A DNA stretch of 64,000 nucleotides from Empedobacter tilapiae (lineage in GTDB: Bacteria; Bacteroidota; Bacteroidia; Flavobacteriales; Weeksellaceae). The translations under genes and the position numbers were made by a program. Under the pieces are notes generated by a model. That model worked only from the letters and a program-made list of their open reading frames with translations. It made no database searches and was not told the origin of the DNA. The stretch covers positions 62,001 to 126,000 of the forward strand of contig NZ_SRPE01000001.1 of the NCBI RefSeq assembly GCF_004785645.1. Reading direction: 5' to 3'. This document shows positions 1-8,997 of the stretch, in pieces (the stretch's first letter is position 1; every line of letters starts with the position of its first letter).

Positions 1-2
1 AT

Positions 3-272
3 TTATTTTTGATTGGATATAACATCAATCAATTAGCTCGTCCGTATCTTAAATTTTCGATTATATTTATGTTAATCAGTTATATTATTTCGATTCCGTT
101 AGTTTATTTTGTTTTAGATATCATCAAAGAAAAAGTCGGAAAATTTATGGCAACAGAAAGTTCTCACGTTTGGGAAGTGATCGGTTTTGGATTAATCATC
201 GTGATCATTTTATTCATCATTAATAAAATAATTTTGACACAATCGATCAAAAAAATTGCGTTGAAAGATTAA
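3..272 (+). CDS. C-terminal fragment of a membrane protein, possibly FtsX-like ABC permease
   Basis: The reading frame is open to the left edge, so only the last ~89 residues are visible. They contain two strongly hydrophobic helices, one near the middle of the first half and one in the second half, joined by a charged loop (IKEKVGKFM). The protein ends in a short basic tail (KKIALKD). This layout resembles the last two helices of FtsX/MacB-type ABC permeases, but I see no diagnostic residue, so the family is a guess. A TTG at 9 is not a credible start because the frame continues upstream. A strong hairpin follows the stop. Confidence 0.45.
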   Translation, partial: LFLIGYNINQLARPYLKFSIIFMLISYIISIPLVYFVLDIIKEKVGKFMATESSHVWEVIGFGLIIVIILFIINKIILTQSIKKIALKD

Positions 273-294
273 TACTAAATTTTATAAAAGCATA

Positions 295-327
295 AAAAAG
301 GATTCTGAGTTTTTCAGAATCCTTTTT
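295..327. terminator. Bidirectional intrinsic terminator
   Basis: A perfect 14-bp stem (295-308 with 314-327) has an A-run on one side and a T-run on the other. It lies between two convergent genes and can end transcription from both. Confidence 0.85.
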
Positions 328-349
328 ATTTATACTCAAATATTCTCGA

Positions 350-1012
350 CTAGAACGAATACCCTACTCCGAAAGAAAACGAATGATTTTTCACATCTGG
401 TCCTAATTGAGTTCCGTTATTTGTGTTTTCAGAAATCTTAGTCAATCCCATATAATATCTTGCTCCAACATTGATATTATCAGTTACATTATATCCTAAA
501 CCAAAGTTAACACCAAAATCAAAATTCTTTACGTTATCTTTCTCATCAAATTTTTCTTCTGTTGTGTAAACTGTATTATTAGCATATGTACTTATTTGTT
601 TTTTATTACTTGCGTACATATTAAATCCAAATTGTGGACCTGCTTCTACATTAAAACGAGAACCTGCTGGATAATACTGAAACATTACAGGAACTTGAAT
701 ATAGTCTAAAGTTGTTTTGTTTTTACTTTTTACTGTTGTATTTCCTATTTCCGTTACTTCATCTTTGTGTTTTCCTCCCATTCTGGTAAAATTAACCTCT
801 GGTTGAACTGCAAAGCGATCTGTAAGAGGAAAATGTCCATAAACACCTGCACTAAAACCTACTTTATAATCATTATCTTTCACATCTTTTCCGTTAAAAG
901 AAGACATATTAACACTTGATTTGATACCAAATTGTGATGATGTCGTTTTTTCTTGTGCGCTCAAACTTACAACACCTAACATTGCAGCAGCAATAAAAAA
1001 TAATTTTTTCAT
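350..1012 (-). CDS. Outer-membrane beta-barrel protein, PorT-like family
   Basis: A 220-residue protein with a clear signal peptide (MKKLFFIAAAMLGVVSLSAQ, cleavage expected near residue 19-20). Alternating hydrophobic strands follow, and it ends in an aromatic residue (VGYSF), as outer-membrane barrels do. The spacing of phrases such as FAVQPEVNFTRMGG, YIQVPVMFQYYP and VEAGPQFGF is typical of the small Bacteroidota barrels grouped as porin family/OMP_b-brl_2. Related proteins occur at 19330, 30651 and 33581. The substrate is unknown. The ATG at 1012 is directly followed by the signal peptide and is the only sensible start. Confidence 0.85.
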   Translation of the reverse strand: MKKLFFIAAAMLGVVSLSAQEKTTSSQFGIKSSVNMSSFNGKDVKDNDYKVGFSAGVYGHFPLTDRFAVQPEVNFTRMGGKHKDEVTEIGNTTVKSKNKTTLDYIQVPVMFQYYPAGSRFNVEAGPQFGFNMYASNKKQISTYANNTVYTTEEKFDEKDNVKNFDFGVNFGLGYNVTDNINVGARYYMGLTKISENTNNGTQLGPDVKNHSFSFGVGYSF

Positions 1013-1167
1013 CTTTTTAAAATTTTATAGTTCTAATTATGATGCATACATAATTTCAAGTGCTGTGCCAAATAATGTTAAAACCATACTTTAAAAACCT
1101 TAAAACAATGACTAACAATAGTTTAAATTCAAACATTTAACATTTAAAGAATTGAATTTAAATGAAA

Positions 1168-1191
1168 AAGCTACATCGAGAGATGTAGCTT
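1168..1191 (-). terminator. Intrinsic terminator of the 173-residue barrel gene
   Basis: A 10-bp perfect stem (1168-1177 with 1182-1191) with a 4-nt loop, followed on the minus strand by a T-run. It lies just downstream of the stop at 1217. Confidence 0.8.
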
Positions 1192-1216
1192 GTATCAATT
1201 ATAAGTTGTTCTTTAA

Positions 1217-1738
1217 TTAGAATTTGTAAGCAAACCCTACAGATATTGCATCAGCATTGAATTTTTTGCCATCCAAATATTTACTATCTGTAGCTATTCC
1301 TTTATATCCTGCATAAACATCAAAGTTAGCAGCAGAATATCCTAATTTAGGCTGCCAAAATAAACCTCCGTCCATTTCACTTTTTGTAGCAAAAGCATAA
1401 CCTAAATCAGCACCGATAAATATGTTATTACTAAATTCATATTTTGCAGTAGCTGCTAATGGAACAAATCCGAAATCTTCTACTGTATAAACTGTTTGAT
1501 TATTAATTTTTAAGTCTTTACCAATAAAATGATCATATCCAACTTTTGCTCCTAATTTGAAATTACTTGCAATTGGGTGTAAATATGCAACATCAGCTCC
1601 TAAGTTGAAAGACGAAATATCTGATGCACTTCCGACTGGAATACCAATATGAACACCTCCTTCTATACCTGTTGTTTGAGCTGACACTCCTACCATACCT
1701 GCTACTGCGAAAGCAGCTGTTAATAATACTTTTTTCAT
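1217..1738 (-). CDS. Small outer-membrane beta-barrel protein
   Basis: A 173-residue protein with a signal peptide (MKKVLLTAAFAVAGMVGVSAQ) and about eight short amphipathic strands. The end (SVGFAYKF) has the terminal aromatic residue recognised by the barrel assembly machinery. It resembles the small outer-membrane proteins of flavobacteria rather than the longer PorT-like proteins nearby. No ligand or enzyme motif is visible. It has its own terminator downstream, and about 200 nt separate it from each neighbour, so it is probably transcribed alone. Confidence 0.8.
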   Translation of the reverse strand: MKKVLLTAAFAVAGMVGVSAQTTGIEGGVHIGIPVGSASDISSFNLGADVAYLHPIASNFKLGAKVGYDHFIGKDLKINNQTVYTVEDFGFVPLAATAKYEFSNNIFIGADLGYAFATKSEMDGGLFWQPKLGYSAANFDVYAGYKGIATDSKYLDGKKFNADAISVGFAYKF

Positions 1739-1879
1739 TTTTATAATGTTTTAAAATATTTACAATTTTGTTAAACTTATTTGTATAATTTCAATTTGTA
1801 TGCCAAACTTAAAATTTCAGAACTGATAAATTTCGTGAAAATTTACAATTACTTAATATTCAAAACTTTATTTCACAAA

Positions 1880-1908
1880 AAAAGCTCCAAAATTATTTAG
1901 GAGCTTTT
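1880..1908 (-). terminator. Intrinsic terminator of the DUF2723 gene
   Basis: A 9-bp stem (1880-1888 with 1900-1908) with an 11-nt loop, followed on the minus strand by a T-run, 20 nt downstream of the DUF2723 stop codon. Confidence 0.75.
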
Positions 1909-1927
1909 CTGTTTTTATTGATTTGAC

Positions 1928-4900
1928 TTATTGTCCGACCATTTTGTATAAAATATTCTGTTGTTGTTTCGCATAATTGGTATCAATTTCTGCTGCTACA
2001 CCAATCATTTCGTCTAAATAATTAAACTGATTCATGATTTTTGCTTGATCTGCTGCATCAACTTTTCCATCTGCAATTACTTCTTTATATAAAGTTTCAA
2101 ATTTTTTTAAAACTGGATTATAAGCTGATTCAAAAACTTTTAATGCTTTGTCTTTATCACCTCTTTCTCCTAATGCAGAAGCTTCGTTGTAAATTGACAT
2201 CATCAAATCATTTTTAGCTGCTGCTAAATCTGAACCAATTGAATATCCTTTTCCTGAAGGTAACGACTCGAAAAAAGCAATTTTTGCATTAGCTTCTTTA
2301 CGAACATGCGCAAACAACTCTTGTGCTTTTTTATCTTCTCCAGCTTTCAAATAAATTCCAGCAATTCTACTTACGCCATAACCAATATCATATTTTGCCA
2401 AAGCTGGAATTTCTAACATCACTTTATCTAGAACCTGAATTGCCTCTTTTTTACGTCCTGCTTTCAACAAATCGTCTGCTAAACGAACTGCAGTATTTCT
2501 ATAAGTAGATGCATAATTACGTTCAGTTAAACTAAAAGATGCATCAGGATTATTATACCCAGACCACTTATATGAATTAAATGTTCTTAGTAACATATCA
2601 TTATCAGAAGCTCCAATAATTCCTCCTTTACCAAAAGGTGTATAAATTGGAACTAACTTATAACTCATTCCAGCATTTAATAAATAATCATTCATATAGA
2701 ACGTATTTTCTGGATCAGAAATTCCTCCTCCACTAAAATAAATTGGGCGATCCCAATTATATTTCGCCATCATTGATAACAATAATAAATTGTTTTTAAA
2801 CAAACTTGATGCTTTAATATTAATTGTAATAGAATCTACCATTTTATCCGCATCTTTTGCACTTACAATTCCATACTTCAAAGCATTTGCTTTATTTACT
2901 GGAACTATAATTTTAGAAACAGGTAAATAGTTTGCTTGTCCAATTGAATAACCAAAGTAATCTGCTAAAGCTTGCTTCTCTGGAGATTTATTATTTAAAA
3001 TAAAATCCATCGCTTCTTTAGCGGTCATACTATCTGTTGTTATATATTTTTGTAATGGTTTCAAGTTTTTATAAACTGTCATCACTTGATTAGGATCAAT
3101 TTCTGGATCAGCTAAATATTGAGCAACTTGTTCAATTGGCATTTGACTTAATGTTTCCAAAGTTTGATTAGATTCTGGTTTGATGAAACTATTCAATTGA
3201 TCAAAAATATTTTTGATAGAACCTCCTACCACAAAAATTTGATCGTTTGTTCCAGATTGATAATCTTTCGGTTTCAAATCACTTGGAAGTGGCGCTGCAT
3301 TATACGTTTTACGTAACAATTGTTCTAAATTCCATGGAGAAGCAGCTAATGTTAAATTCGCTATTTTTATATCATCACGGAAATTCTCCGTTTCTTGCAA
3401 TCCCCAAAGCGGATACGTATCATTATCACCATATACAAAAAGAATAGCGTTTTTATCTAATGGATTTAAATAATTATAAGCTAACGAATAGGCTACTGAA
3501 CGCTCTGAACGATCGTGATCATCCCAGTTTTGAGCTCCCATTAAAATTGGAATTCCAGCTAAAATTATAGTTGTTCCTATTGCTAAAGAAGGTTTTAATT
3601 CTTTCTTCATTAATTTCTGAATCAACAAATATACTCCTTGCACACCTAATCCAACCCAAATAGAAAAAGCATAAAAACAGCTTACCAAAGCATAATCACG
3701 TTCGCGAGGCTCGAAAGGTTTTACAGATGTATAGAAAATAATTCCGACACTAGTTAAAATAAATAATGATAATAATGCCCACCAATTTACAAAGTTTCTA
3801 TTTAATTGTGTAAATAAACCAATTAAACCTAAAATTAATGGTAACATAAAGTATACATTTGTTCCATCATTTTTATACTCATCTGGTAATTTTGATTGAT
3901 CTCCTAAACGAGGATTATCAATAAATGGAATTCCAGAAATCCAATTACCTTTTGTTATTTCGAAATTACCTTCTAAATCATTTTGTCGACCAGAGAAATT
4001 CCACATAAAGTAACGGATAAACATATAGTTTATCTGATAATCGATAAAATAATTAAATTGTTCTCCAAACGTTGGTGGTTCGATATCTAAAATCTCACCA
4101 TATTTCTTAAGTTCAGCAACTTTTAATTGTCTATTTTGACGTTTTTCAACCAATTCAGCATACATTTTCTGCGCTTCTTGATCTCCAGCATATTGTGCAT
4201 TTAAAGAAAATTTTGGAAAAGCATAAACTGCAGCATAATTTTCCATAATACTAGGATCTGGACTGAACATTTTTGGAAAAAACTTGACATATTTATCATC
4301 ATATGTATAATCTAAACGATCCGAAACTTTCAAGTATTTTCCTGTGCGTTTATCTTTAATATATTCAGAGCTACGAACTGTACTTTCTGGCGCTCCGTTT
4401 GCATCACGCTTAATCCCGTCATTTGCAATATGTGCTGTAAAAACAGGTCCGTACATAACTGGCCATGATCCATATTGTTCACGATTAAAATAATCTAAAA
4501 CTCCTAAAGCTGTATCTGGATCATTTAAATTCATGTGAGGATTCGCATTGGCACGAATCGGAATTACTAACCAACAAGAAAAACCTATCAACATAAAAAT
4601 CACACACCACGAAATTGTATTCAATAATGCTGAACCATATTTCTGCGTTAATTTAATTGCAAAATAGAAAATTGCAATTAAAATAATAGTAGCGATAATT
4701 GTTCCTGAATTGAAAGGCATTCCCAAATTATTGACAACATAAATCTCTGTTCTACCAAAGAATGTCATTACAACTGGGAAAATTATTTTGAATACAAAAG
4801 CTAAAATAACTAATGTAATTACATTCGCAATTAAGAAACTTTTGATTGTAAATCTATATTTACGAGCATAGTAAACAAAACAAACAGCAGGTATTGCCAG

Positions 4901-5512
4901 CATTGCCATTAAGTGGACACCAATTGATAAACCAATCACCAAAGAAATAATAACTAACCATTTGTTTCCTCGCGGTGTATCAGCAACTTGATCCCATCTT
5001 GTTATCAACCAAAACAATAATGCTGTAAAGAAAGATGCCATTGCATATACTTCTCCTTCAACTGCTGAAAACCAAAAAGTATCACTAAACATAAAAACTG
5101 CTGCTCCAACTAATCCACTTCCTAATGCTATTATTTTTTGAGAAGTATTCATCTCAATTGCATCTACATTAATTGGATCTTGAGTTTTTGCAAACATTTT
5201 TCGAACAAAATACGTAATTGTCCAAAACAATAGCATAATCGTTCCTGCACTGTATAAAGCAGATGTACTATTAATTAAAATTGCATATTTGCTACCATCT
5301 CCAAATGCTAGACCTGACCAAACTGCTCCTACAATTTGAAATAAAGCTGCACCTGGCGCATGTGTAATCCCTAATTTTGCTGATGATACAATATATTCAC
5401 CACAATCCCATAAACTTAGGTAGCGTTCCATTGTTGCTAAGTATAAAACCGAGGCTATCAGGAACATAGCTAAACCTAAGGTGTTATTCCATTTTTTGAA
5501 ATTTATCTCCAT
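1928..5512 (-). CDS. DUF2723 family multi-pass membrane protein (putative GT-C glycosyltransferase)
   Basis: About 1194 residues, the usual size for Bacteroidota DUF2723 proteins. The first ~650 residues hold a dozen or more membrane helices. The first periplasmic loop has the acidic motif SLWDCGE followed by HAPGAALF, matching the DCGE...HPPG signature of the family, which is related to the eukaryotic O-mannosyltransferase TMEM260. A large soluble part follows, and residues ~1040-1150 look like TPR repeats (LLKAGRKKEAIQVLDKV, YLKAGEDKKAQELFAHV). A role in protein or glycan glycosylation in the inner membrane is inferred. The longest frame starts at a TTG (5521); the ATG at 5512 is preferred. 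It is a single-gene unit with its own terminator. Confidence 0.85.
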   Translation of the reverse strand: MEINFKKWNNTLGLAMFLIASVLYLATMERYLSLWDCGEYIVSSAKLGITHAPGAALFQIVGAVWSGLAFGDGSKYAILINSTSALYSAGTIMLLFWTITYFVRKMFAKTQDPINVDAIEMNTSQKIIALGSGLVGAAVFMFSDTFWFSAVEGEVYAMASFFTALLFWLITRWDQVADTPRGNKWLVIISLVIGLSIGVHLMAMLAIPAVCFVYYARKYRFTIKSFLIANVITLVILAFVFKIIFPVVMTFFGRTEIYVVNNLGMPFNSGTIIATIILIAIFYFAIKLTQKYGSALLNTISWCVIFMLIGFSCWLVIPIRANANPHMNLNDPDTALGVLDYFNREQYGSWPVMYGPVFTAHIANDGIKRDANGAPESTVRSSEYIKDKRTGKYLKVSDRLDYTYDDKYVKFFPKMFSPDPSIMENYAAVYAFPKFSLNAQYAGDQEAQKMYAELVEKRQNRQLKVAELKKYGEILDIEPPTFGEQFNYFIDYQINYMFIRYFMWNFSGRQNDLEGNFEITKGNWISGIPFIDNPRLGDQSKLPDEYKNDGTNVYFMLPLILGLIGLFTQLNRNFVNWWALLSLFILTSVGIIFYTSVKPFEPRERDYALVSCFYAFSIWVGLGVQGVYLLIQKLMKKELKPSLAIGTTIILAGIPILMGAQNWDDHDRSERSVAYSLAYNYLNPLDKNAILFVYGDNDTYPLWGLQETENFRDDIKIANLTLAASPWNLEQLLRKTYNAAPLPSDLKPKDYQSGTNDQIFVVGGSIKNIFDQLNSFIKPESNQTLETLSQMPIEQVAQYLADPEIDPNQVMTVYKNLKPLQKYITTDSMTAKEAMDFILNNKSPEKQALADYFGYSIGQANYLPVSKIIVPVNKANALKYGIVSAKDADKMVDSITINIKASSLFKNNLLLLSMMAKYNWDRPIYFSGGGISDPENTFYMNDYLLNAGMSYKLVPIYTPFGKGGIIGASDNDMLLRTFNSYKWSGYNNPDASFSLTERNYASTYRNTAVRLADDLLKAGRKKEAIQVLDKVMLEIPALAKYDIGYGVSRIAGIYLKAGEDKKAQELFAHVRKEANAKIAFFESLPSGKGYSIGSDLAAAKNDLMMSIYNEASALGERGDKDKALKVFESAYNPVLKKFETLYKEVIADGKVDAADQAKIMNQFNYLDEMIGVAAEIDTNYAKQQQNILYKMVGQ

Positions 5513-5716
5513 CTTATTCAATAAACTATCTTGCGAAAATAAGATAAAAATTTGATATACCTCAGGATTAAAAAGATTAAATTATGATTAGAATCTCTTT
5601 AATACAATAATGATTTTACGATTATTTAAAACTTATTTTTCTTATTTGTAATCACTTAATAATCATATTAACAAAACATCAAATACTTCAAAACTTGATT
5701 ATATTTTCTCAAATAG

Positions 5717-5748
5717 TTTTGATTCTAAACTTTTTTCATCTAAATTTG
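5717..5748 (+). promoter_or_regulatory. guaB promoter (-33 TTTTG, -7 TAAATTTG)
   Basis: TTTTG at 5717-5721 and TAAATTTG at 5741-5748 are separated by 19 nt, which is the Bacteroidota sigma-A promoter pattern. Expected transcription start is about 5752, which overlaps the first ATG of the open frame and favours the second ATG at 5763. Confidence 0.75.
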
Positions 5749-5762
5749 CAATGCAAAAAGCA

Positions 5763-7223
5763 ATGCCTTTAACAGACAAAATTCTACAAACGGGCTTCAC
5801 TTTTGACGATATGTTATTAGTGCCTGCCTACTCAGAGATATTACCGAACCAAGTATCTCTACAAACAAGATTCACAGACAATATCACCCTTAACATTCCG
5901 ATAGTTTCTGCTGCAATGGATACTGTATCCGAGGCAAGATTAGCGATTGCATTAGCTCGTGAAGGAGGTTTATCTTTTGTTCACAAAAATATGTCAATTG
6001 AAGAACAAGCGAATGAAATTGATATGGTAAAACGTTCGGAAAACGGAATGATTTCTGATCCAATTACTTTATCTCGTCATCACAAGTTACAAGACGCTGT
6101 AAACCTAATGGAGAAATACAAAATCTCTGGTTTACCAGTTGTTGAGGAAGATAGAACATTGGTTGGAATTATTACAAATCGTGATATTCGCTACCAAGAG
6201 AACTTTGATCAATTAGTAGAAGATGTGATGACAAAAGAAAATATCGTAACTTCTGATATTGATACTGACCTTAAGAAAGCAAAAGAAATTCTTTCTCGTT
6301 ACCGTATTGAAAAATTACCAATCGTTGATGAAAACAATAAATTAATTGGATTAATCACAATTAAGGATATCGATAATTTAACTGAATTCCCTAACGCATG
6401 TAAAGATACAAAAGGTCGTTTACGTGTTGGTGCAGGTGTAGGAGTTGGTGCAGATACATTAGAGCGTGTTCAAGCTTTAGTAAATAAAGGTGTTGACATC
6501 GTTGCGTTAGATTCAGCTCACGGACATTCAGCGGGAGTTATCAGTAAAGTAGCCGAAGTTAGAAATGCTTTCCCTGAATTAGATATCGTTGGTGGAAATA
6601 TTGTAACTGCAGAAGCTGCAAAAGCTTTGATTGATGCTGGAGCAAATGCTTTAAAAGTTGGTGTTGGACCAGGATCTATCTGTACAACTCGTGTTGTAGC
6701 TGGTGTTGGTGTACCTCAGCTTTCTGCTATTCATGATGTTCATTCTTATGCAAAAACAAGAAACGTTTCAATTATTGGAGATGGTGGGATCAAATTATCA
6801 GGTGATATTGTAAAAGCAGTTGCTGCTGGTGCAAACTTGGTGATGTTAGGAAGTTTATTCGCTGGAACGGATGAAGCGCCAGGAGAAGAAATTATTTTCC
6901 AAGGTCGTAAATTCAAAGCATATCAAGGAATGGGTTCTTTAGCTGCAATGAAACGTGGTTCTAAAGATCGTTATTTCCAAGCTGATGCGAAGAAATTAGT
7001 TCCAGAAGGAATTGAAGGTCGTGTTCCCCACAAAGGTTCTATTGCAGAAGTTGTTTACCAATTATGCGGTGGATTACGTGCTGGAATGGGATACTGCGGA
7101 ACTCCAACTATTCAAGATTTAATTGAAAACGGAAAATTTGTACGTATCACAGGTGCTGGTCTACACGAATCTCACCCACATGATGTTGTGATCACAAAAG
7201 AAGCTCCTAATTATTCGAATTAA
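5763..7223 (+). CDS. guaB: Inosine-5'-monophosphate dehydrogenase
   Basis: Catalyses the NAD-dependent oxidation of IMP to XMP, the first committed step of GMP synthesis, in the cytoplasm. The sequence shows a TIM barrel split by two CBS domains (about residues 95-210 of the 490-residue frame). The catalytic Cys loop GPGSICTTR lies near 305, followed by [10 protein letters not shown] and the flap region with MGYCGTPTI. Full length for the family. The frame has ATG at 5751 and 5763; the -7 box ends at 5748, so the transcript probably begins at or after 5751. I therefore place the start at 5763, which leaves a leader of about 10 nt. It is transcribed alone, diverging from the DUF2723 gene. Confidence 0.95.
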   Translation: MPLTDKILQTGFTFDDMLLVPAYSEILPNQVSLQTRFTDNITLNIPIVSAAMDTVSEARLAIALAREGGLSFVHKNMSIEEQANEIDMVKRSENGMISDPITLSRHHKLQDAVNLMEKYKISGLPVVEEDRTLVGIITNRDIRYQENFDQLVEDVMTKENIVTSDIDTDLKKAKEILSRYRIEKLPIVDENNKLIGLITIKDIDNLTEFPNACKDTKGRLRVGAGVGVGADTLERVQALVNKGVDIVALDSAHGHSAGVISKVAEVRNAFPELDIVGGNIVTAEAAKALIDAGANALKVGVGPGSICTTRVVAGVGVPQLSAIHDVHSYAKTRNVSIIGDGGIKLSGDIVKAVAAGANLVMLGSLFAGTDEAPGEEIIFQGRKFKAYQGMGSLAAMKRGSKDRYFQADAKKLVPEGIEGRVPHKGSIAEVVYQLCGGLRAGMGYCGTPTIQDLIENGKFVRITGAGLHESHPHDVVITKEAPNYSN

Positions 7224-7285
7224 GAAAAGAGTATTATAAAAAAGAAGGCAGACTAATTTATTTAGTCTGTTCTAATTTAGACACA

Positions 7286-7317
7286 AAAAAAACCACCTCG
7301 TGCGAGGTGGTTTTTTT
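7286..7317. terminator. Bidirectional terminator between guaB and susD
   Basis: A 15-bp perfect stem (7286-7300 with 7303-7317) with a 2-nt centre, GC-rich at its core (CCACCTCG) and flanked by A- and T-runs. It serves the convergent guaB and SusD genes. Confidence 0.9.
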
Positions 7318-7341
7318 ATATATAACTACATGATTACTATA

Positions 7342-8985
7342 TTATTTAGCAAAAAATAATTTAGAATCAATTTCGTCTTTGTTTGAAAGCTTCTCTTTAG
7401 CTACCTCCCAGTTCTTTCCATTTAATGTTTGTTGAAGAGCTGGATATCTTAAACGAGCTGGAATGTCTTTTGCAACAACATTTCCAGATCTTTGAGGAGT
7501 AAATGTATAAGTTGTAACCCCATCCATTAACGTCCCTTGAGCTCCTGGCATTAATAAAATACTACTATTTGGATAACCAGTTCTACGGTATTCATTCCAA
7601 GCCTCATCAGCTTGCATAAATAAAGCAATATATTTTTGTACCAATACATTTTCTTGATTAGCAGTAGGTAAACCAGCTAAATAAGTTGTAATATCAGATT
7701 TAGCTACACCCCATTTATCCATTGACAACTCAATTCCTTTCACATATTCTGCTTGACTCCAACCATTAACTTCTGATAAAATAAAGTTAACTTCTGATGC
7801 TTCAATAAATATCTCAGGTCTTGTTGCATTCAAAACGTCAGGAGAAAATAAATTGAATTTAAAATAATCTTCTACTTGTGCTTTTAATGAATTCGGAATA
7901 CCATATGGTAAACCTACATAGTCTGATAAATTATTTTTAGTCATCCCTAACCCTCTCTTTCTATCATTATCAATATCAGGTGAATACCAAAAATTTTCAC
8001 CTTTATTATACTCTGCCCAGTTCATTCCTTTTGGAGCAGCAAACTTAAATAAACGAGGATCTACTTTCTTAAATGTACCTTTTTCTCCTTTTAACAAAGT
8101 AACAAAAGTTCTATTTGGAAAGAAATCTATACGAGCTGTACCTGTATAATACATTTTCCAGAATGGATTACCATTAGCAGAAGAATTTTCAAATGCCATC
8201 TGAGCATTTTCTGCATTTTGAGTAATTACTCCTTTTGCTATCGCATCTTTAATATGATCATTCGCTTCTGGTAATTTAGCTTTCACACGATTTGCAATTC
8301 TCAAACGTAAAGAATTAGCAAACTTTTTCCAAGCAGCAATATCTCCATCATAAATTAAATCTCCTTGAATTCCTTCTTTAGATGCTGATAATTGAGCTTC
8401 TGCTTCTTTAAGTTCTTTCAATAAATCTTTGTAGATTTTTTCTTGACTTGCATAAACAGGAGTTTTAAATTTGTCAATATCTAAAGCTTGAAAATCTGGA
8501 TCTTGATTTCCATAAGACCAATATGGAACATCACCAAAGTGAGTAATCAAATTATCAAATGTATAAGCCAACATAATACGTGCTGAAGCGATTGTATTTT
8601 CACCATCAGCATAATTATACCTTTTTAAATAATCAGGATCCTGAGCATACTTAATAATTTGTTTATAATTTGAAGCAGCTCTAAAAGATTCTAACCATCC
8701 AGCTTGAGCTTGACCAGCATCACGATAAGCATAACGATCCTCATCTAGATATATATTTTGAGCTGAATATTGCATCCAAGGTAATGAAATACGTGCAGAC
8801 CACCATCCATTTCTTGTTTGTTCTATCAAATACCTATTAGTACCATTAAACAATGTGCTCATAGGCACTTCTTCTGGGTTATTAGGATTTCCATTAATTT
8901 CTTCAAAATTAGTATCACAACTCGTTAATCCTAGAGAAGTAAACCCTAACGATAATGCAACTAATAATATTTTAACTTTTTTCAT
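7342..8985 (-). CDS. SusD/RagB-family nutrient-binding outer-membrane lipoprotein
   Basis: A 547-residue lipoprotein with a lipobox ending at Cys23 (SLGLTSC), so it is exported and anchored by lipid on the outer membrane. Features of the SusD-like family are visible: an N-terminal region with NPNNPEEVP, TPR-like helices (ARIMLAYTFDNLITHFGDVPYW), and late motifs ATRPEIFIEASEVNFILSEV and ADEAWNEYRRTGYPN. It resembles the SusD-like_2 subgroup. SusD proteins cap the SusC barrel and capture glycans or peptides. It lies 12 nt downstream of the SusC gene on the same strand, so they form one operon. No glycosidase or peptidase gene is next to it, so the substrate cannot be guessed. Confidence 0.93.
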   Translation of the reverse strand: MKKVKILLVALSLGFTSLGLTSCDTNFEEINGNPNNPEEVPMSTLFNGTNRYLIEQTRNGWWSARISLPWMQYSAQNIYLDEDRYAYRDAGQAQAGWLESFRAASNYKQIIKYAQDPDYLKRYNYADGENTIASARIMLAYTFDNLITHFGDVPYWSYGNQDPDFQALDIDKFKTPVYASQEKIYKDLLKELKEAEAQLSASKEGIQGDLIYDGDIAAWKKFANSLRLRIANRVKAKLPEANDHIKDAIAKGVITQNAENAQMAFENSSANGNPFWKMYYTGTARIDFFPNRTFVTLLKGEKGTFKKVDPRLFKFAAPKGMNWAEYNKGENFWYSPDIDNDRKRGLGMTKNNLSDYVGLPYGIPNSLKAQVEDYFKFNLFSPDVLNATRPEIFIEASEVNFILSEVNGWSQAEYVKGIELSMDKWGVAKSDITTYLAGLPTANQENVLVQKYIALFMQADEAWNEYRRTGYPNSSILLMPGAQGTLMDGVTTYTFTPQRSGNVVAKDIPARLRYPALQQTLNGKNWEVAKEKLSNKDEIDSKLFFAK

Positions 8986-8997
8986 TTTTCTTTTAGT

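Noticed and set aside
7249-7269. A second terminator behind guaB
   Set aside because: The 8-bp hairpin has no T-run and a much stronger bidirectional terminator follows at 7286-7317.
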